Shown: positions 1 through 8,400 of the stretch, one piece after another
Numbering within the stretch: position 1 is the first letter of the stretch
Layout of the letters: each line of letters starts with the position of its first letter
Assembly (NCBI RefSeq): GCF_900109945.1
Contig: NZ_FOBX01000012.1
Span: 1 to 64,000 of the forward strand
Source of the DNA: Bradyrhizobium sp. OK095
GTDB taxonomy: Bacteria > Pseudomonadota > Alphaproteobacteria > Rhizobiales > Xanthobacteraceae
DNA length: 64,000 nucleotides
Direction: 5' to 3'
Position numbers and translations under genes: made by a program
The notes under the pieces: model-generated
What the model was told of the DNA's origin: nothing
Seen by the model: the letters and a program-made list of their open reading frames with translations, nothing else
Databases searched by the model: none

Positions 1-81
1 CATCGGCCACCTCGTCAGAGGCGTTCTGCCCGGCGAATGCAGCAACTACTTTGTTAATGCCGGATACGCTTCCATCAAAAA

Positions 82-648
82 ATGAAACGCTCTAGTTACA
101 ATCCGATGCGATGGCGGATTCGGCAAGCCTTCATCGCGTACAAGATCGCCAGCCAGAAATCCCGATCGCCATTGTCGCTTCAGTATTATTCCATGGCACC
201 GTTCATGTTCGGCGAAGGGAGAGCCGTGAAGTATTTGGCGAGGCCTTGCGCCACTCCACCTTCTGACGAAATTTCGGATGGGCCAAACTTCCTGAGAGAA
301 GCCTTATGGAAGGCATTAGCCTCCGGTCCGGCATGCTTTGAACTTTTCGTTCAGGAACGAAAAGACGGTATGGACATCGAGAATATCTTGATTGAATGGC
401 CAGAAAGTTCTTCCCCATATCGTCGAGTGGGCAAGATCGAAGTATCGTCCGGTCAAGCCAATGCCGACGCCAGAGAAAGAGCATGCGAAAGCCTAACGTT
501 TAATCCCTGGCACGCTCCAGCCGAGCAACGTCCTCTGGGCGGCATTAATCGGCTCAGAAAAGCAGTGTATGAAGCGATCTCCAGCTATCGCAGCAGTCGA
601 AACAACGTAACGCCAGTCGACCCCGCGATGCTTTGGAAGAACTTCTAG
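82..648 (+). pseudogene. catalase-family protein, C-terminal half only
   Basis: The 188-residue reading frame matches the second half of catalase-like heme peroxidases: a QYYSMAPFMFG segment, then AVKYLARPC, an IEWPE segment near residue 125, and the closing SLTFNPWHAPAEQRPLGGINR followed by a helix rich in Arg. The first half, with the catalytic His and the NTPVFF region, is absent. Upstream in the same frame there is a TAA at 55-57, and no ribosome binding site precedes the ATG. Family members are about 330-360 residues, so this is most likely a truncated or frameshifted remnant. The upstream half may lie beyond the left edge of the window. Confidence 0.6.
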
Positions 649-689
649 CGATCGCTGCAGTGCGCCGCCATCATGCAACTGTGTCGCGC

Positions 690-752
690 ACTTCGTTGAT
701 TGAAGACGTCTTTATCGATTGGGTAGGGCGCGCGAAGGATAATTTTCGATGA
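690..752 (+). pseudogene. ABC transporter ATPase, C-terminal tail remnant
   Basis: A short frame reading SLIEDVFIDWVGRAKDNFR followed by TGA resembles the very end of drug-efflux type ABC ATPases (the LEDVFI motif). Its stop overlaps the ATG of the next, permease-like fragment by four bases (ATGA), the arrangement expected for an ATPase-permease pair. The rest of the ATPase is missing. Support is by motif and context only. Confidence 0.4.
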
Positions 753-1010
753 GCGCGAAGTCGCTCGCTGGCTCAAGCTGGCGTCGCATCTACGCGATGC
801 TGATCAAGGAGTTCATTCGGCTTACCCGCGATTGCGCCTCCTTTGCGATGATCGTGCTGATGCCTCTGCTGCAGCTGTTGCTGTTCGATTGTGCCATCAA
901 CACCACGCCGCGGGACCTGCCGACGGCCGTGTTGCTCCAGGAAAGCAGCTATATCGGGCCGGCGTATTCTCAAGGCGATGGAGAACACCCGCTGTTTCAG
1001 GGGCACACAC
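749..1010 (+). pseudogene. ABC-2 type permease, N-terminal remnant
   Basis: The start (ATG after AAGGAT) opens a protein with WRRIYAMLIKEFIRLTRD, a hydrophobic helix with LMPLLQLLLF, and NTTPRDLPTAVLLQE. This is the N terminus of the YhhJ-like ABC-2 permease family. The frame then shifts near base 960: the continuation RRILKAMENT lies in a neighbouring frame. Similarity ends at about 1010, where sequence of an unrelated gene (dinB, opposite strand) begins. A full family member has about 370 residues, so this is a broken fragment. Confidence 0.6.
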
Positions 1011-1015
1011 GTCCT

Positions 1016-1174
1016 GCGCGATCCGCTGATGGCGACCGGCTTGCCGCGGGGGGCCGGATTGTCGCGCTGCTCGACCGATGCGTAGAACGCATCCATGTCG
1101 ACGTGGATGATCTTGCGCTGGCGGAACCGGGGGCGCCCCTGACGTCGTCTTAGTCCGTCACGCCGCCGGACCAA
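1016..1174 (-). pseudogene. dinB: DNA polymerase IV, N-terminal remnant
   Basis: On the minus strand the segment RKIIHVDMDAFYASVEQRD followed by NPAPRGKPVAISGSR is the N-terminal palm motif of Y-family DNA polymerase IV, with the metal-binding DMD. Similarity stops abruptly at about 1016, where the ABC permease remnant on the other strand ends. About 50 of the usual 360 residues remain. It overlaps the end of the SRAP remnant, suggesting that two SOS-type genes were once neighbours here. Confidence 0.6.
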
Positions 1175-1440
1175 ACGCCGCGGGCGACGATCCGCAGTGA
1201 CCCGTCCGGCAGCGGCCGCTGCAGCTTCAAGGCCTCGTCCGGAGGAGCGGCCATCCAGGTCTCGACTTCCTCCGGGGTGGTCAGAATCACTGAATCACTG
1301 TCATCGCCTTTGGATGGATGGCGCCGAGCTCGGCGTTGAGCTCCGTCGCGAGAAACGCGAAGATGTGATTGGTGGTTTCGCCTTCCTTGACCTTCCTGAC
1401 CGACGTCCAATTGGTCCAGATGCTGGCGAAGCTGGCGAGG
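1150..1440 (-). pseudogene. SRAP/YedK (HMCES-like) peptidase, broken C-terminal part
   Basis: Minus-strand translation gives WTNWTSVRKVKEGETTNHIF, then NAELGAIHPKAMTVI, then in another frame VILTTPEEVETWM and LQRPLPDGSLRIVARG. These are consecutive motifs of SOS-response-associated peptidases, which crosslink abasic sites in single-stranded DNA. The frame break lies on an 8-bp tandem duplication (AATCACTG at 1285-1292 and 1293-1300). Removing one copy restores the family reading MTVILTT. The N-terminal half with the catalytic Cys2 was not found. The plus-strand stretch at about 1450-1640 is open but unrecognised. Confidence 0.65.
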
Positions 1441-1702
1441 AGGCGCGACTCGTCGAGACGGGCCAACCTTCCAGACCGCGGCCGGCCTGCGGACGGCGTC
1501 GCTCGACGAGGTCAACGTGTGGAAGGGCGACACCGTGGCCGACTACACGGTGACTTGCTTCAACCCCATCGCGAAAGCGATAGATACGCATCGCCGCTGG
1601 AAACGGACTGTATCAACCGCCGGGGCTTTTTGATCCCTTTGCGCTTGCAAGGACACACCTTTTCGTGAGGCTCGGGGCCGGTCCCTTAAAATGGAGGGCG
1701 GC

Positions 1703-2251
1703 ATGGCCGGCATCACACCCCCCTGGAACTCTACCAAAAGCTCGTCCAGGAGTTCGATGACTTCTGCGAGAACCCAGGCTCCGCGCGGCACGCGGTGAAG
1801 TTCGTCACCGCTGCACACCACTTGAGCGACTGGGTGTGGGTCGGCTTCCTCAACAAGGATCAGGAGCAGAGGAGGCAGCTCGGCCTCGATGACAAGAACG
1901 TCCATGGCTTCAGGGAGTGGCTGTTTGCGAAGAGTCCGTGGGTTGCCCAGATACAGCCGCTGGCAAACGGCTCGAAGCACCTTCACCTGCCAGCGGTCCG
2001 AACATCTGGATGCACGAAGTAGGCCCGCTCAACTCCTTCGCATTCAACGAGGAGGCCCACAACGAAGGGTTCTCCTATTTCGTTGTCGATATGGAGACCT
2101 GAATGGGGTGCCGCATATTGTGCCCGTCACGTGCCTCTTCGAGGTCGTCATGCGGTTCTGGCGAGATTTCCTGCGTCCGTACGGACCATACCCGGAGCTG
2201 CCGAAAGGCAGGACGAAGCTATCGGACGAATGGCCTACTGCTCAGCCTTGA
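1703..2251 (+). pseudogene. unknown gene with several frameshifts
   Basis: Pieces in successive frames read as one protein: LELYQKLVQEFDDFCENPGS and AHHLSDWVWVGFL (about 1723-1985), NIWMHEVGPLNSFAFNEEAH (about 2000-2100), then a Trp- and Pro-rich end with TCLFEVVMRFWRDFL stopping at 2251. At least two frame changes are needed, one near 1985 and one near 2100. The first codons are also out of frame with the only nearby ATG across a C6 tract at 1718-1723. I do not recognise the family. The composition looks like a real soluble protein of about 180 residues, now decayed. Confidence 0.45.
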
Positions 2252-2345
2252 GCATTTCGACCTTGGCTTCCGCTCGGCGGAGGTCGCCCTCGTATTTGCA
2301 TTCATCGTTATCAGCGAACCCTCGGGCGAGCCACAAGCGCGTCAT
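2235..2345 (-). CDS. small unknown protein (36 residues)
   Basis: An ATG-to-TAG frame on the minus strand reads MTRLWLARGFADNDECKYEG and then a charged helix of Arg, Glu and Lys ending KAEQ. The helix-rich, charged composition is that of small proteins often found among phage or island genes. No family is recognised, no clear ribosome binding site is visible, and the flanking 2350-2700 segment holds only broken frames. It may be part of another decayed gene. Confidence 0.25.
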   Translation of the reverse strand: MTRLWLARGFADNDECKYEGDLRRAEAKVEMLKAEQ

Positions 2346-2714
2346 CTTCGGACATCAGGACTGGTTCGCCCGGGACTTCCGCTTCGTGCCGGCGGGCGTG
2401 AGGCAACTGCGCGACCTTCGCCTTTACGGCATCGATCCTGGCCAACTATGCCGGGCACCCGGCGCAGATCGCCAGGACGGTTTGGACCATGTCGTGGCCG
2501 TCGCGGACGGGTAGACCAAGCGCCTTACATCGTCGAAGAAGACGGTTGTCCCGCAGTACGCGCGCATGCGCGCGAGGCGCCGACCATTCAGTCCCAAATA
2601 AATCGCATCGTGCCGAACTACAGAACCGGTGCTTTGCGCCCGAGATCGCAAGTGATCACAGCGGCATGCGGTGCGATCGATGTGCGGTTACTACCGGATC
2701 TACTACCATCGGCC

Positions 2715-3134
2715 TCAATAGGGCGGCGCCGCGAGCCCGACCGGTCGGGAGAATTCGGAGCGCAGCGCGAGCTCGATCGTTTCGAACACTGGCGACGGCG
2801 CTACACCATCAGGCGCGGTCGCCTGGAGGATATCGAGTACGCGGCGTAACGTTGCCCATTCATCCGGTTCTAAGCCACCAGGCGCGGGCTGTGCGACGTT
2901 GAGGAAGGTATCCTTCGGCACCAAGCCGTAAGCGATCTACGCGAGCTCTGCCGGCTCTTCGACGGCCAGGCGCTTCAAGACTTCAATGCCGCACGCTTCC
3001 CAAACTTCGGCGATATCGGCGATCAGCTTTTCCGTTATCTTCTGGTGCGCACCTGGCAGACGGCCCGCGGTGTTACCGCTCTGTCCCGGTTTCCAGGCCG
3101 TGCTAGGCAATTGCCTGTTCGTCTGTTTATTCAC
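2715..3134 (-). pseudogene. DUF5681 protein interrupted by one amber stop
   Basis: From a GTG start at 3134 the frame reads WKPGQSGNTAGRLPGAHQK, the Gly-rich opening of DUF5681 proteins found near phage terminase genes, then a helix and EEPAELA before TAG at 2937-2939. Past the stop the same frame continues without shift: IAYGLVPKDTFLNVAQPAPG, EWATLRRVLDIL and a closing helix. This matches the usual C-terminal part of the family. Total length would be about 139 residues. A single point change therefore separates it from an intact gene. The start has no strong ribosome binding site. Confidence 0.6.
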
Positions 3135-3200
3135 ATCTCAACTCTTATTTGCACTCAACTGTTATTTGCACAACGCGCGGGCTGAATGCCTCGCTGTTAG

Positions 3201-3440
3201 GTTTCCAGGTTGCTATCTCGTTTCACGTTTCACCTATAGGACTCCAAACGAAACGAAACGCCCGATGATGGGGATAAAATCCCCCCATCGTTTCGGCTTG
3301 TTTCAAGTTCCCGTTTCGCATGAAACGCCGTGTTTTACAGGGGTTTTGCATTTCGCGTTTCGCTTCCGTTTCACGTCGTTCTAGGCCCCGGCACACCCGG
3401 AAAAGGCATCAACGGCGTTTCGCTTCGTTTCGCGTCGTTT
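3201..3440. repeat. cluster of CGTTTCG/CGAAACG-type short repeats
   Basis: About a dozen copies of GTTTC or GAAAC cores, most flanked by C or G, occur in both orientations, for example AAACGAAACGAAACG at 3246-3260 and CGTTTCG near 3289, 3312, 3416 and 3425. The cluster covers the gap between the DUF5681 remnant and the Prim-Pol/helicase gene and runs into the 3' end of the latter. It resembles an iteron-like or protein-binding array, but no function can be assigned from sequence alone. Confidence 0.45.
3268..3288. other. perfect hairpin inside the repeat cluster
   Basis: ATGGGGAT, AAA loop and ATCCCC with a C-rich extension form a compact hairpin among the GTTTC repeats. It could end transcription of the leftward Prim-Pol/helicase gene or form part of a replication or regulatory site. 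There is no clear T tract. Confidence 0.3.
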
Positions 3441-5483
3441 TCGAGTTCGTTTAGCGATTTTTGAGCGGTCGGCGAGACCGTGAGTTTCTTCGTAAGTCGA
3501 TCGCGCTTGAGCAAGTTTTCCTTGATTAGGCGCTCAACCATTCGGTTCGCTGCGCTCTTATTGGTCCCGAAAGCAGTGGCGATCTTTTCGAGTGCTACCC
3601 CCGGATTGTTGTCGACATAGCGGACAAGGGCGATATCCGCCGTCTCGCTTTCCGCCGCTCGGGCCTCCATGCCGGCTTCATTGACCAGGTGGGCGACAAC
3701 CGTTGGCATTGGGCGTCCGTCTTCGTCGACCAGGCGCGGGTGGTTGCGCACCACATGCAGCCCGAAATGGATGGGCGAAAGCTCGGGACCGCGGAATTTG
3801 CCGACCGTCTGGACCGCAATCGTGCCACCGCTGCTGGCCGCCGCGAGATTGCCGTCGACTTCGTTGAGGAACGCACCACCACCGCGCGGCACCATTTCAT
3901 CAATCGTTTTTGCGTTCTTTGTCGGGTGACAGAGCACCAAGACGCAGGGTTCGCCAGGAAGCCCTACTAGCGACCGCAGCATGCGCGCGTGGTTGCCGGC
4001 CTGGACGTTGTCGTTGTCGTTGTCGCCCTCGAAATACGCTGCGGCCGTGTCGACCACCACCAACGCCAAACCTACACCGCGCTTAGCAAGTTTGCGGGCA
4101 ATGCGTCCCGCCGTTTTCGAAAGAGGCGTTACGCCGTAGACGAAGATGACGTCCGTTTTTTTTCGGATCGATTCCCATTTCCTGCGTCAGGCCGAACCAC
4201 CTTGCCTTTACGTCATCCGGGTTCTCGCCTGCGAAGTACAACACCCAACCGCGCTTGACCCGCCGCCCGCCGAGGGCATGACCGGTCGCAACGTGGGCAG
4301 CCCAAAGCAACGCGATAGCTGTCTTTCCGGTGCCCGTCTGCGCGGTCATCGAATAGCAGAAACGGCGCTGCAAGATGCCGTCAACGAGATAGCTCGGCGG
4401 CCGGAAGTCATCGCCAAAGCTTTCCGGAAAGCTGAGTTCCGGTGTCGGGCCGTCGTCGTACTCCTCGATCTCGGGCAGCGGAACGTTATGCGACAGGGGC
4501 GGCATCATAGGCGCTTGCGACGGTGCGATGCTCGGCGAGGTGACCAGTTGCGCGACGCCACCAAACATCGACCCGATTGACGGCCGAATCGTCCCTGTCC
4601 ACCCGAGATCGTGCGCGCGCTTCATAAAGCTGTTGAGCGTGACCGAATTGCCCGTCGCTTCGCTGGCAAATGATCCCCATTTCGATTCGATAACGTCATC
4701 CGTCACCGTGTCGTTATGCGAGAGCGCCCAAAGCTCTTTTGCATCGTCGCCGCATTCGAGCTTCAACGCCATGCCGAGCGCGCACCAATCCTCATATGCG
4801 TCGAAGCCGCCGCGCTCATTGAGCCAACCGACTAGGCCGCCGACGTCGCCGCGATCGTGCGAACCGACCTTTGCCACATGCTCGCGCGGCTTGGCGGGTG
4901 CGCAATATTCGATCAGCGCGGCCGGGGCAGGGTGCGGCGGCGCGGGGTTCTCGAATAGCTGATACCAGCCCGATTCTTCGTTCTTCGCTGTGCCGTCATA
5001 GTAGCTGCCGGCCGTGACGGTGTAGCCGATCACGCGCGTATTGATTCGCTTTTTGATCGCATCCGGCTGCCGCAGCGTCGCCGCGTCGATATGATCCGGC
5101 AGCGCAAAATAATCGTGCCAACCGCCGCGCGCCGACTGCACATGCGGCAGCGTCTCCGGGTTCATGCCCCACGACTTCAAAAGCTTGCCGCGCAATGTCC
5201 ATGCTTCTGCGCGAGCGGCTTCCGGCGTCTGCCCTTCGGTTGGCTTAATGTCGGTGTCCAGCGTGATCCACTTCGACGCATACGCGACGACGCCGAAGTT
5301 GCAGCCCGGATATTGAGCGCGCCAAGCTGCCCACTGCGCAGGATCACGCGACGCATGATGCTTGAACGATTCAACGATGCCCCATGGCGCTTTCTGGCCT
5401 GCCGGGATCGGGAAGAGTGCGGCGCCGTGGTTGGCGTAAAAATCAAGATCAGGTGCGGCCGCAACGGTTGGAGTTGACGTCAT
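3371..5483 (-). CDS. Prim-Pol plus RepA-like helicase, split at an A8 tract
   Basis: The N-terminal part (start ATG 5483, GAGAG upstream) has the bifunctional primase-polymerase features LFPIPAGQKAPWGIVESF, the NFGVVAY segment and the metal site LDTDIK. It then has a helicase-type ATPase with Walker A AQTGTGKTAIAL and FAGENPDDVKARW. The frame breaks at eight A residues (plus-strand T8 at 4156-4163). Skipping one A leads directly to VIFVYGVTPLSKTAGRIARK and the Walker B VVVDTAAAYFEG, ending at 3371, about 700 residues in all. As read it is two frames, ending early at 4083. The protein would replicate or maintain a mobile element. Sequencing error, real mutation, or slippage on A8 are all possible. 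Confidence 0.6.
4156..4163. other. A8/T8 homopolymer at the frame break
   Basis: Eight consecutive A residues on the coding (minus) strand lie exactly where the reading frame of the primase/helicase gene must change. Runs of this length are known to permit polymerase slippage, and are also frequent sites of indel mutation and of sequencing error. Confidence 0.5.
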
Positions 5484-5515
5484 GCTATGCTCTCGTTCTG
5501 TAGTCGATTGAAATC

Positions 5516-5546
5516 AAACCCGCCGCGGCGACCACCGGGCGGGTTT
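5516..5546. terminator. hairpin between the 98-residue gene and the Prim-Pol gene
   Basis: AAACCCGCC and GGCGGGTTT are perfect 9-bp arms around a 13-base loop, followed on the plus strand by CCTTTTC. On the minus strand the hairpin lies between the 98-residue gene and the Prim-Pol start, so it could reduce read-through from the excisionase-type operon into the replication gene. Confidence 0.45.
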
Positions 5547-5551
5547 CCTTT

Positions 5552-5848
5552 TCAGTGGAGCGCTGAAGCCTGCAACGAAGCGCGTTCGAATAGCGCGCTC
5601 GCTTCCGCTTCGCTCGCTTCATCGCGGCCCGGTTGCCCGACAGTGTGCGCGTGAGCGTAAACGCCAGGCAGCAGTTGCCGTATCGCCGTCAGCAGGGTGA
5701 GACCGGGCGGCACGATCTCGCGACCGATCAAGGCGAGTTCGGCCGGGTGTGCTAGTCGAATGCGGTGGCGCCGGTCAGGGTGCGTTTTGAAGAACCGGGT
5801 ATCGGCCCTGGCCAGTCGAGCGACGGCGGCGCTCTGTCGCGGCGTCAT
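5552..5848 (-). CDS. hypothetical protein of a mobile element (98 residues)
   Basis: The gene begins MTPRQSAAVARLARADTRFF; its ATG overlaps the stop of the upstream excisionase-like gene by four bases (ATGA), which implies translational coupling. The protein is Arg- and Ala-rich with an acidic EASEAEAS stretch near the C terminus. No family is recognised. Its place between an AlpA-like gene and a Prim-Pol gene suggests a replication or excision accessory role, but this is inference. Confidence 0.55.
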   Translation of the reverse strand: MTPRQSAAVARLARADTRFFKTHPDRRHRIRLAHPAELALIGREIVPPGLTLLTAIRQLLPGVYAHAHTVGQPGRDEASEAEASALFERASLQASALH

Positions 5849-6045
5849 GCTGCAACCTCGATGCCGAGAATCTTGCGCAGCGCCACCGTGGGCACGAAGA
5901 GGCTGCGACCGACCTTGATTGTCGGAATGTCGCCGTTCTTCGCCGCAGCGTAGCTGGCCTGTCGGGCGAGCCCGAAGCAGACGCGATCGACGTCCGGAAT
6001 TGATGCGGTGGGGCGGGAAAGCAGCGTCTTCAACTCTTCGTTCAT
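5845..6045 (-). CDS. AlpA/Xis-like DNA-binding protein
   Basis: This 66-residue protein has the small winged-helix layout of excisionase/AlpA proteins: a predicted turn in ARQASYAAAKNGDIPTIKVG and the wing RSLFVPTVALRKILG. Such proteins bend DNA for excision or activate the integrase gene of a prophage or island. It is divergent from the gene pair ending in the integrase, and a palindrome at 6072-6088 lies in the shared promoter. Its stop overlaps the next gene by four bases. Family level call is good; excision rather than regulation as its task is inference. Confidence 0.65.
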   Translation of the reverse strand: MNEELKTLLSRPTASIPDVDRVCFGLARQASYAAAKNGDIPTIKVGRSLFVPTVALRKILGIEVAA

Positions 6046-6071
6046 GTTCGATGTCCTTTGATGCGGTTAAT

Positions 6072-6088
6072 AGTGTACACTATACACT
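6072..6088. promoter_or_regulatory. palindromic operator candidate in divergent promoter
   Basis: AGTGTA, a five-base spacer CACTA and TACACT form an inverted repeat, and the left half also contains the 8-bp palindrome GTGTACAC. It lies between the leftward AlpA-like gene (start 6045) and the rightward gene at 6120, where a regulator controlling both directions would be expected to bind. Confidence 0.45.
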
Positions 6089-6119
6089 TCTATTGCCTTT
6101 GGTCAAGTAGTGGTGGACA

Positions 6120-6656
6120 ATGCCCATTACTATCTATATTGCAGTAGTTATGGTGATCTCTCTGAAAAGCTACATCCCCACACTGGCCCGCGTTCTCAAT
6201 GATTCGGAGAGCGCGCTCTACGAACGCCAACGAGCACTTGTGCGCGAGGGACTGCTTGAAGCGACGCCGGGGAAAGGTCCTGGCAGCGGGGTTAGAGCAA
6301 CGCCCGAGTCGGTGGCCATGTTGCTGATCGGATACCTCGCTAGTGTAAGCTTGGTCGAGGCAGGCGAACGCGCCCGTGCAATTGCCAGGGCTAAGGCAGG
6401 CGTTGGGAAAACAGCAGAAGCGTTCAAAGATGCTCTCGCCCGAACTCTTTCGAGCGAAGAGTTGGCCGCAACGGTAAAAACGATCCGCGTCGGGATCACC
6501 CATGGTGATGCATCAATTGAGACGCAGGTCGGCAACACGACGTTTGCAGGACGAACAGTCGGAAATCCTGCCGTTCGAATCGAAGTCGCCATGGATGCCG
6601 ATACTGTTCGGACAATTAGCAAGGCGGTCGCTGCGCTCAAAGGGGACGCGAAATGA
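6120..6656 (+). CDS. hypothetical protein upstream of integrase (178 residues)
   Basis: The ATG at 6120 follows GGTGGAC. An internal ATG at 6150 is a possible alternative. The N-terminal part reads LKSYIPTLARVLNDSESALYERQRALVREGLL, which looks like a helix-turn-helix-like region. A middle Ala-rich helix and a beta-rich C-terminal part follow. Its TGA overlaps the integrase ATG by four bases, so the two are coupled. No named family is recognised. DNA binding is suggested by the N-terminal helices only. Confidence 0.6.
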   Translation: MPITIYIAVVMVISLKSYIPTLARVLNDSESALYERQRALVREGLLEATPGKGPGSGVRATPESVAMLLIGYLASVSLVEAGERARAIARAKAGVGKTAEAFKDALARTLSSEELAATVKTIRVGITHGDASIETQVGNTTFAGRTVGNPAVRIEVAMDADTVRTISKAVAALKGDAK

Positions 6657-7816
6657 AAGGCCACGTCACTCTCCAGGGCAAGGTTTGGTATGCCGTGATC
6701 GACACCCGCGATGCGGAAGGGAAGCGCAAGCGCAAATGGCACAAGCTGCCGGATGCAAAGGGCAAGCGCGACGCTCAGACGGCCTGTAGCAAACTCATAA
6801 CGGAGATGGTGAGCGGCGAGTACGTCGAGCCGTCCAAGACCACTCTGGCGCAGTTTTTTGAACGCTGGCTGAAGCATATCAAGCCGAACGTCTCGCCACG
6901 TACCCACGAGCGTTATGAGCAGATCGCCACGAAAAACATCAATCCTTTGCTCGGCGGCAAGGCGCTGTCAAAACTACAGCCGATCGAAATCAGCGGCGCT
7001 TATGCGACGGCACTGGAAAGCGGCCGGCGGGACGGGAAGGGCGGCTTGTCGCCGCGCACTGTCCATCACATGCACCGGGTTCTATATTCTGCTCTTGACC
7101 AAGCCGAGCGCTGGAAACTGATTGTTCGGAACCCGGCGGCGCTCCTCGAAAAGCGGGATCGGCCGAAGATCGAACGCAAACCTGTGCCGACGATCGACGC
7201 GCCGACGACCGCGACCGTATTTGACGCTGCCCGCGAACGGCGACTTTTCATTCCGCTCGTGCTCGCGACGTTGTGCGGCCTTCGCCGCGGCGAGATTACC
7301 GCGCTCCGTTGGCGGTCGGTCGACCTTGATTCGGGACAGCTTGCCGTTGTGGCCAGCACCGAGCAGACGGATGCTGGCGCGATTCGCGAGAAGGAAGCCA
7401 AGAGCGGTAAGACCCGAACCATTGCCCTGCCATCGCTCGCCGTCGAAGAGCTGCGCCGCTGGCGGCTTGAGCAAGCCCAAGAACTGCTGCGGCTCGGCGC
7501 GCGGGCGGATGACACTTGGCACGTCGTTACCCAATTCGACGGCACGCCTTTACAGCCGCGCAGCCTCACGCACGTCATGTCGGCCTTTCTGAGCGAATGG
7601 GGGATGACGCTGCACAAGATGCGGCACACACACGCCAGCCACATGCTTGCCGCCAAGGTCCATCCAAAGGTCGTCCAGGAGCGGCTAGGGCACTCTTCGA
7701 TCGCCATCACGATGGATATTTACAGCCATCTGATGCCGAACATGCAGGGCGAGGCTGCCGCGGCGGTTGATTTGGCCCTACGTGCTGCCATAAACAAGCG
7801 CGCCGACGACGAATAA
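6653..7816 (+). CDS. tyrosine recombinase/integrase
   Basis: The 387-residue protein has the usual three parts. An N-terminal arm-binding segment begins VWYAVIDTRDAEGKRKRKWH. A core-binding SAM-like domain covers about residues 62-160. The catalytic domain has Arg near 211 (LCGLRRGE), a Lys in the KSGKTRTIALP turn, His321-x-x-Arg324 (LHKMRHTHASHML), His347 (LGHSS) and the nucleophile Tyr357 (MDIYSHL). All catalytic residues are present, so the enzyme could be active. It would integrate and excise the element that carries the neighbouring Prim-Pol and AlpA-like genes. The tRNA-Ser at 17460 is a plausible target, but no att duplicate was seen. Confidence 0.9.
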   Translation: MKGHVTLQGKVWYAVIDTRDAEGKRKRKWHKLPDAKGKRDAQTACSKLITEMVSGEYVEPSKTTLAQFFERWLKHIKPNVSPRTHERYEQIATKNINPLLGGKALSKLQPIEISGAYATALESGRRDGKGGLSPRTVHHMHRVLYSALDQAERWKLIVRNPAALLEKRDRPKIERKPVPTIDAPTTATVFDAARERRLFIPLVLATLCGLRRGEITALRWRSVDLDSGQLAVVASTEQTDAGAIREKEAKSGKTRTIALPSLAVEELRRWRLEQAQELLRLGARADDTWHVVTQFDGTPLQPRSLTHVMSAFLSEWGMTLHKMRHTHASHMLAAKVHPKVVQERLGHSSIAITMDIYSHLMPNMQGEAAAAVDLALRAAINKRADDE

Positions 7817-7910
7817 GCTTATCTCAGCGCACGACACTTCAGATCATCCACCATCGAGGCTGACTGCTCGGACGATCACCACGTTTTGAGTATCTCGGTC
7901 GAATTGGCTG

Positions 7911-7940
7911 GGAATGGATTTCCCAATAGGAATGGATTTC
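7911..7940. repeat. 12-bp direct repeat downstream of integrase
   Basis: GGAATGGATTTC occurs at 7911-7922 and again at 7929-7940, with six bases between. It is in the gene-free 200 bases after the integrase. Paired short direct repeats near an integrase can be arm-type binding sites, but this is not provable here. Confidence 0.35.
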
Positions 7941-8016
7941 TAAGCCAATCCGGCAAGCCATTTGCGGCGACGGCAATTGGTAAAATGCTCGGCGAACTGT
8001 GACTGAGCAAAGCAGG

Positions 8017-8373
8017 CTACGCTTCCGACTTCAATCGGCCTACCGCGACCAGGTCTGGTAAATGCTTGTCTTCGATGAAACCGGCCTCCAAAGCGGCCGC
8101 TTTGTTCAATATTGCGGTTTGCGCATGGCGGCCCCAGGAGCTGCCACGTTCTGTTTCAGGCATAGCGAACCGAATTTGCTGCTGAACTGCTTTACCTGAC
8201 TTCGCGCCTACCGCCGTTGCAAACGATCCACAAAAATCCAGAAATGCTGCGTCCAAATCGCGTCCGGGAGAGGACTTTTTAGTCCATTGGTCATAGGGAC
8301 CAAATCGATCAACAAGCCGGCGATAAAGAACGCGCCGGACGTCTCCCGTCCAAATTTCAGGATCCCAAGCCAT
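8017..8373 (-). CDS. hypothetical protein, last gene of DGQHR-GHKL operon
   Basis: A 118-residue protein starting MAWDPEIWTGDVRRVLYRRL, with a strong ribosome binding site (GGGAGAGG) just before the ATG. It lies 27 bases after the GHKL ATPase gene on the same strand, so it should be cotranscribed. It is a soluble, mixed charged protein with RFGPYDQWTKKSSPGRDLDA near the start and a helical C-terminal half. No family is recognised. The conserved place after two enzymes of a likely defence operon suggests a partner or specificity subunit, by inference only. Confidence 0.7.
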   Translation of the reverse strand: MAWDPEIWTGDVRRVLYRRLVDRFGPYDQWTKKSSPGRDLDAAFLDFCGSFATAVGAKSGKAVQQQIRFAMPETERGSSWGRHAQTAILNKAAALEAGFIEDKHLPDLVAVGRLKSEA

Positions 8374-8400
8374 AATCCTCTCCCAGTGATCTATTATGTT

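Noticed and set aside
1543..1986. Minus-strand open frame of 147 codons
   Set aside because: The plus strand gives a more protein-like reading with Trp/Phe-rich helices; the minus frame is its antisense.
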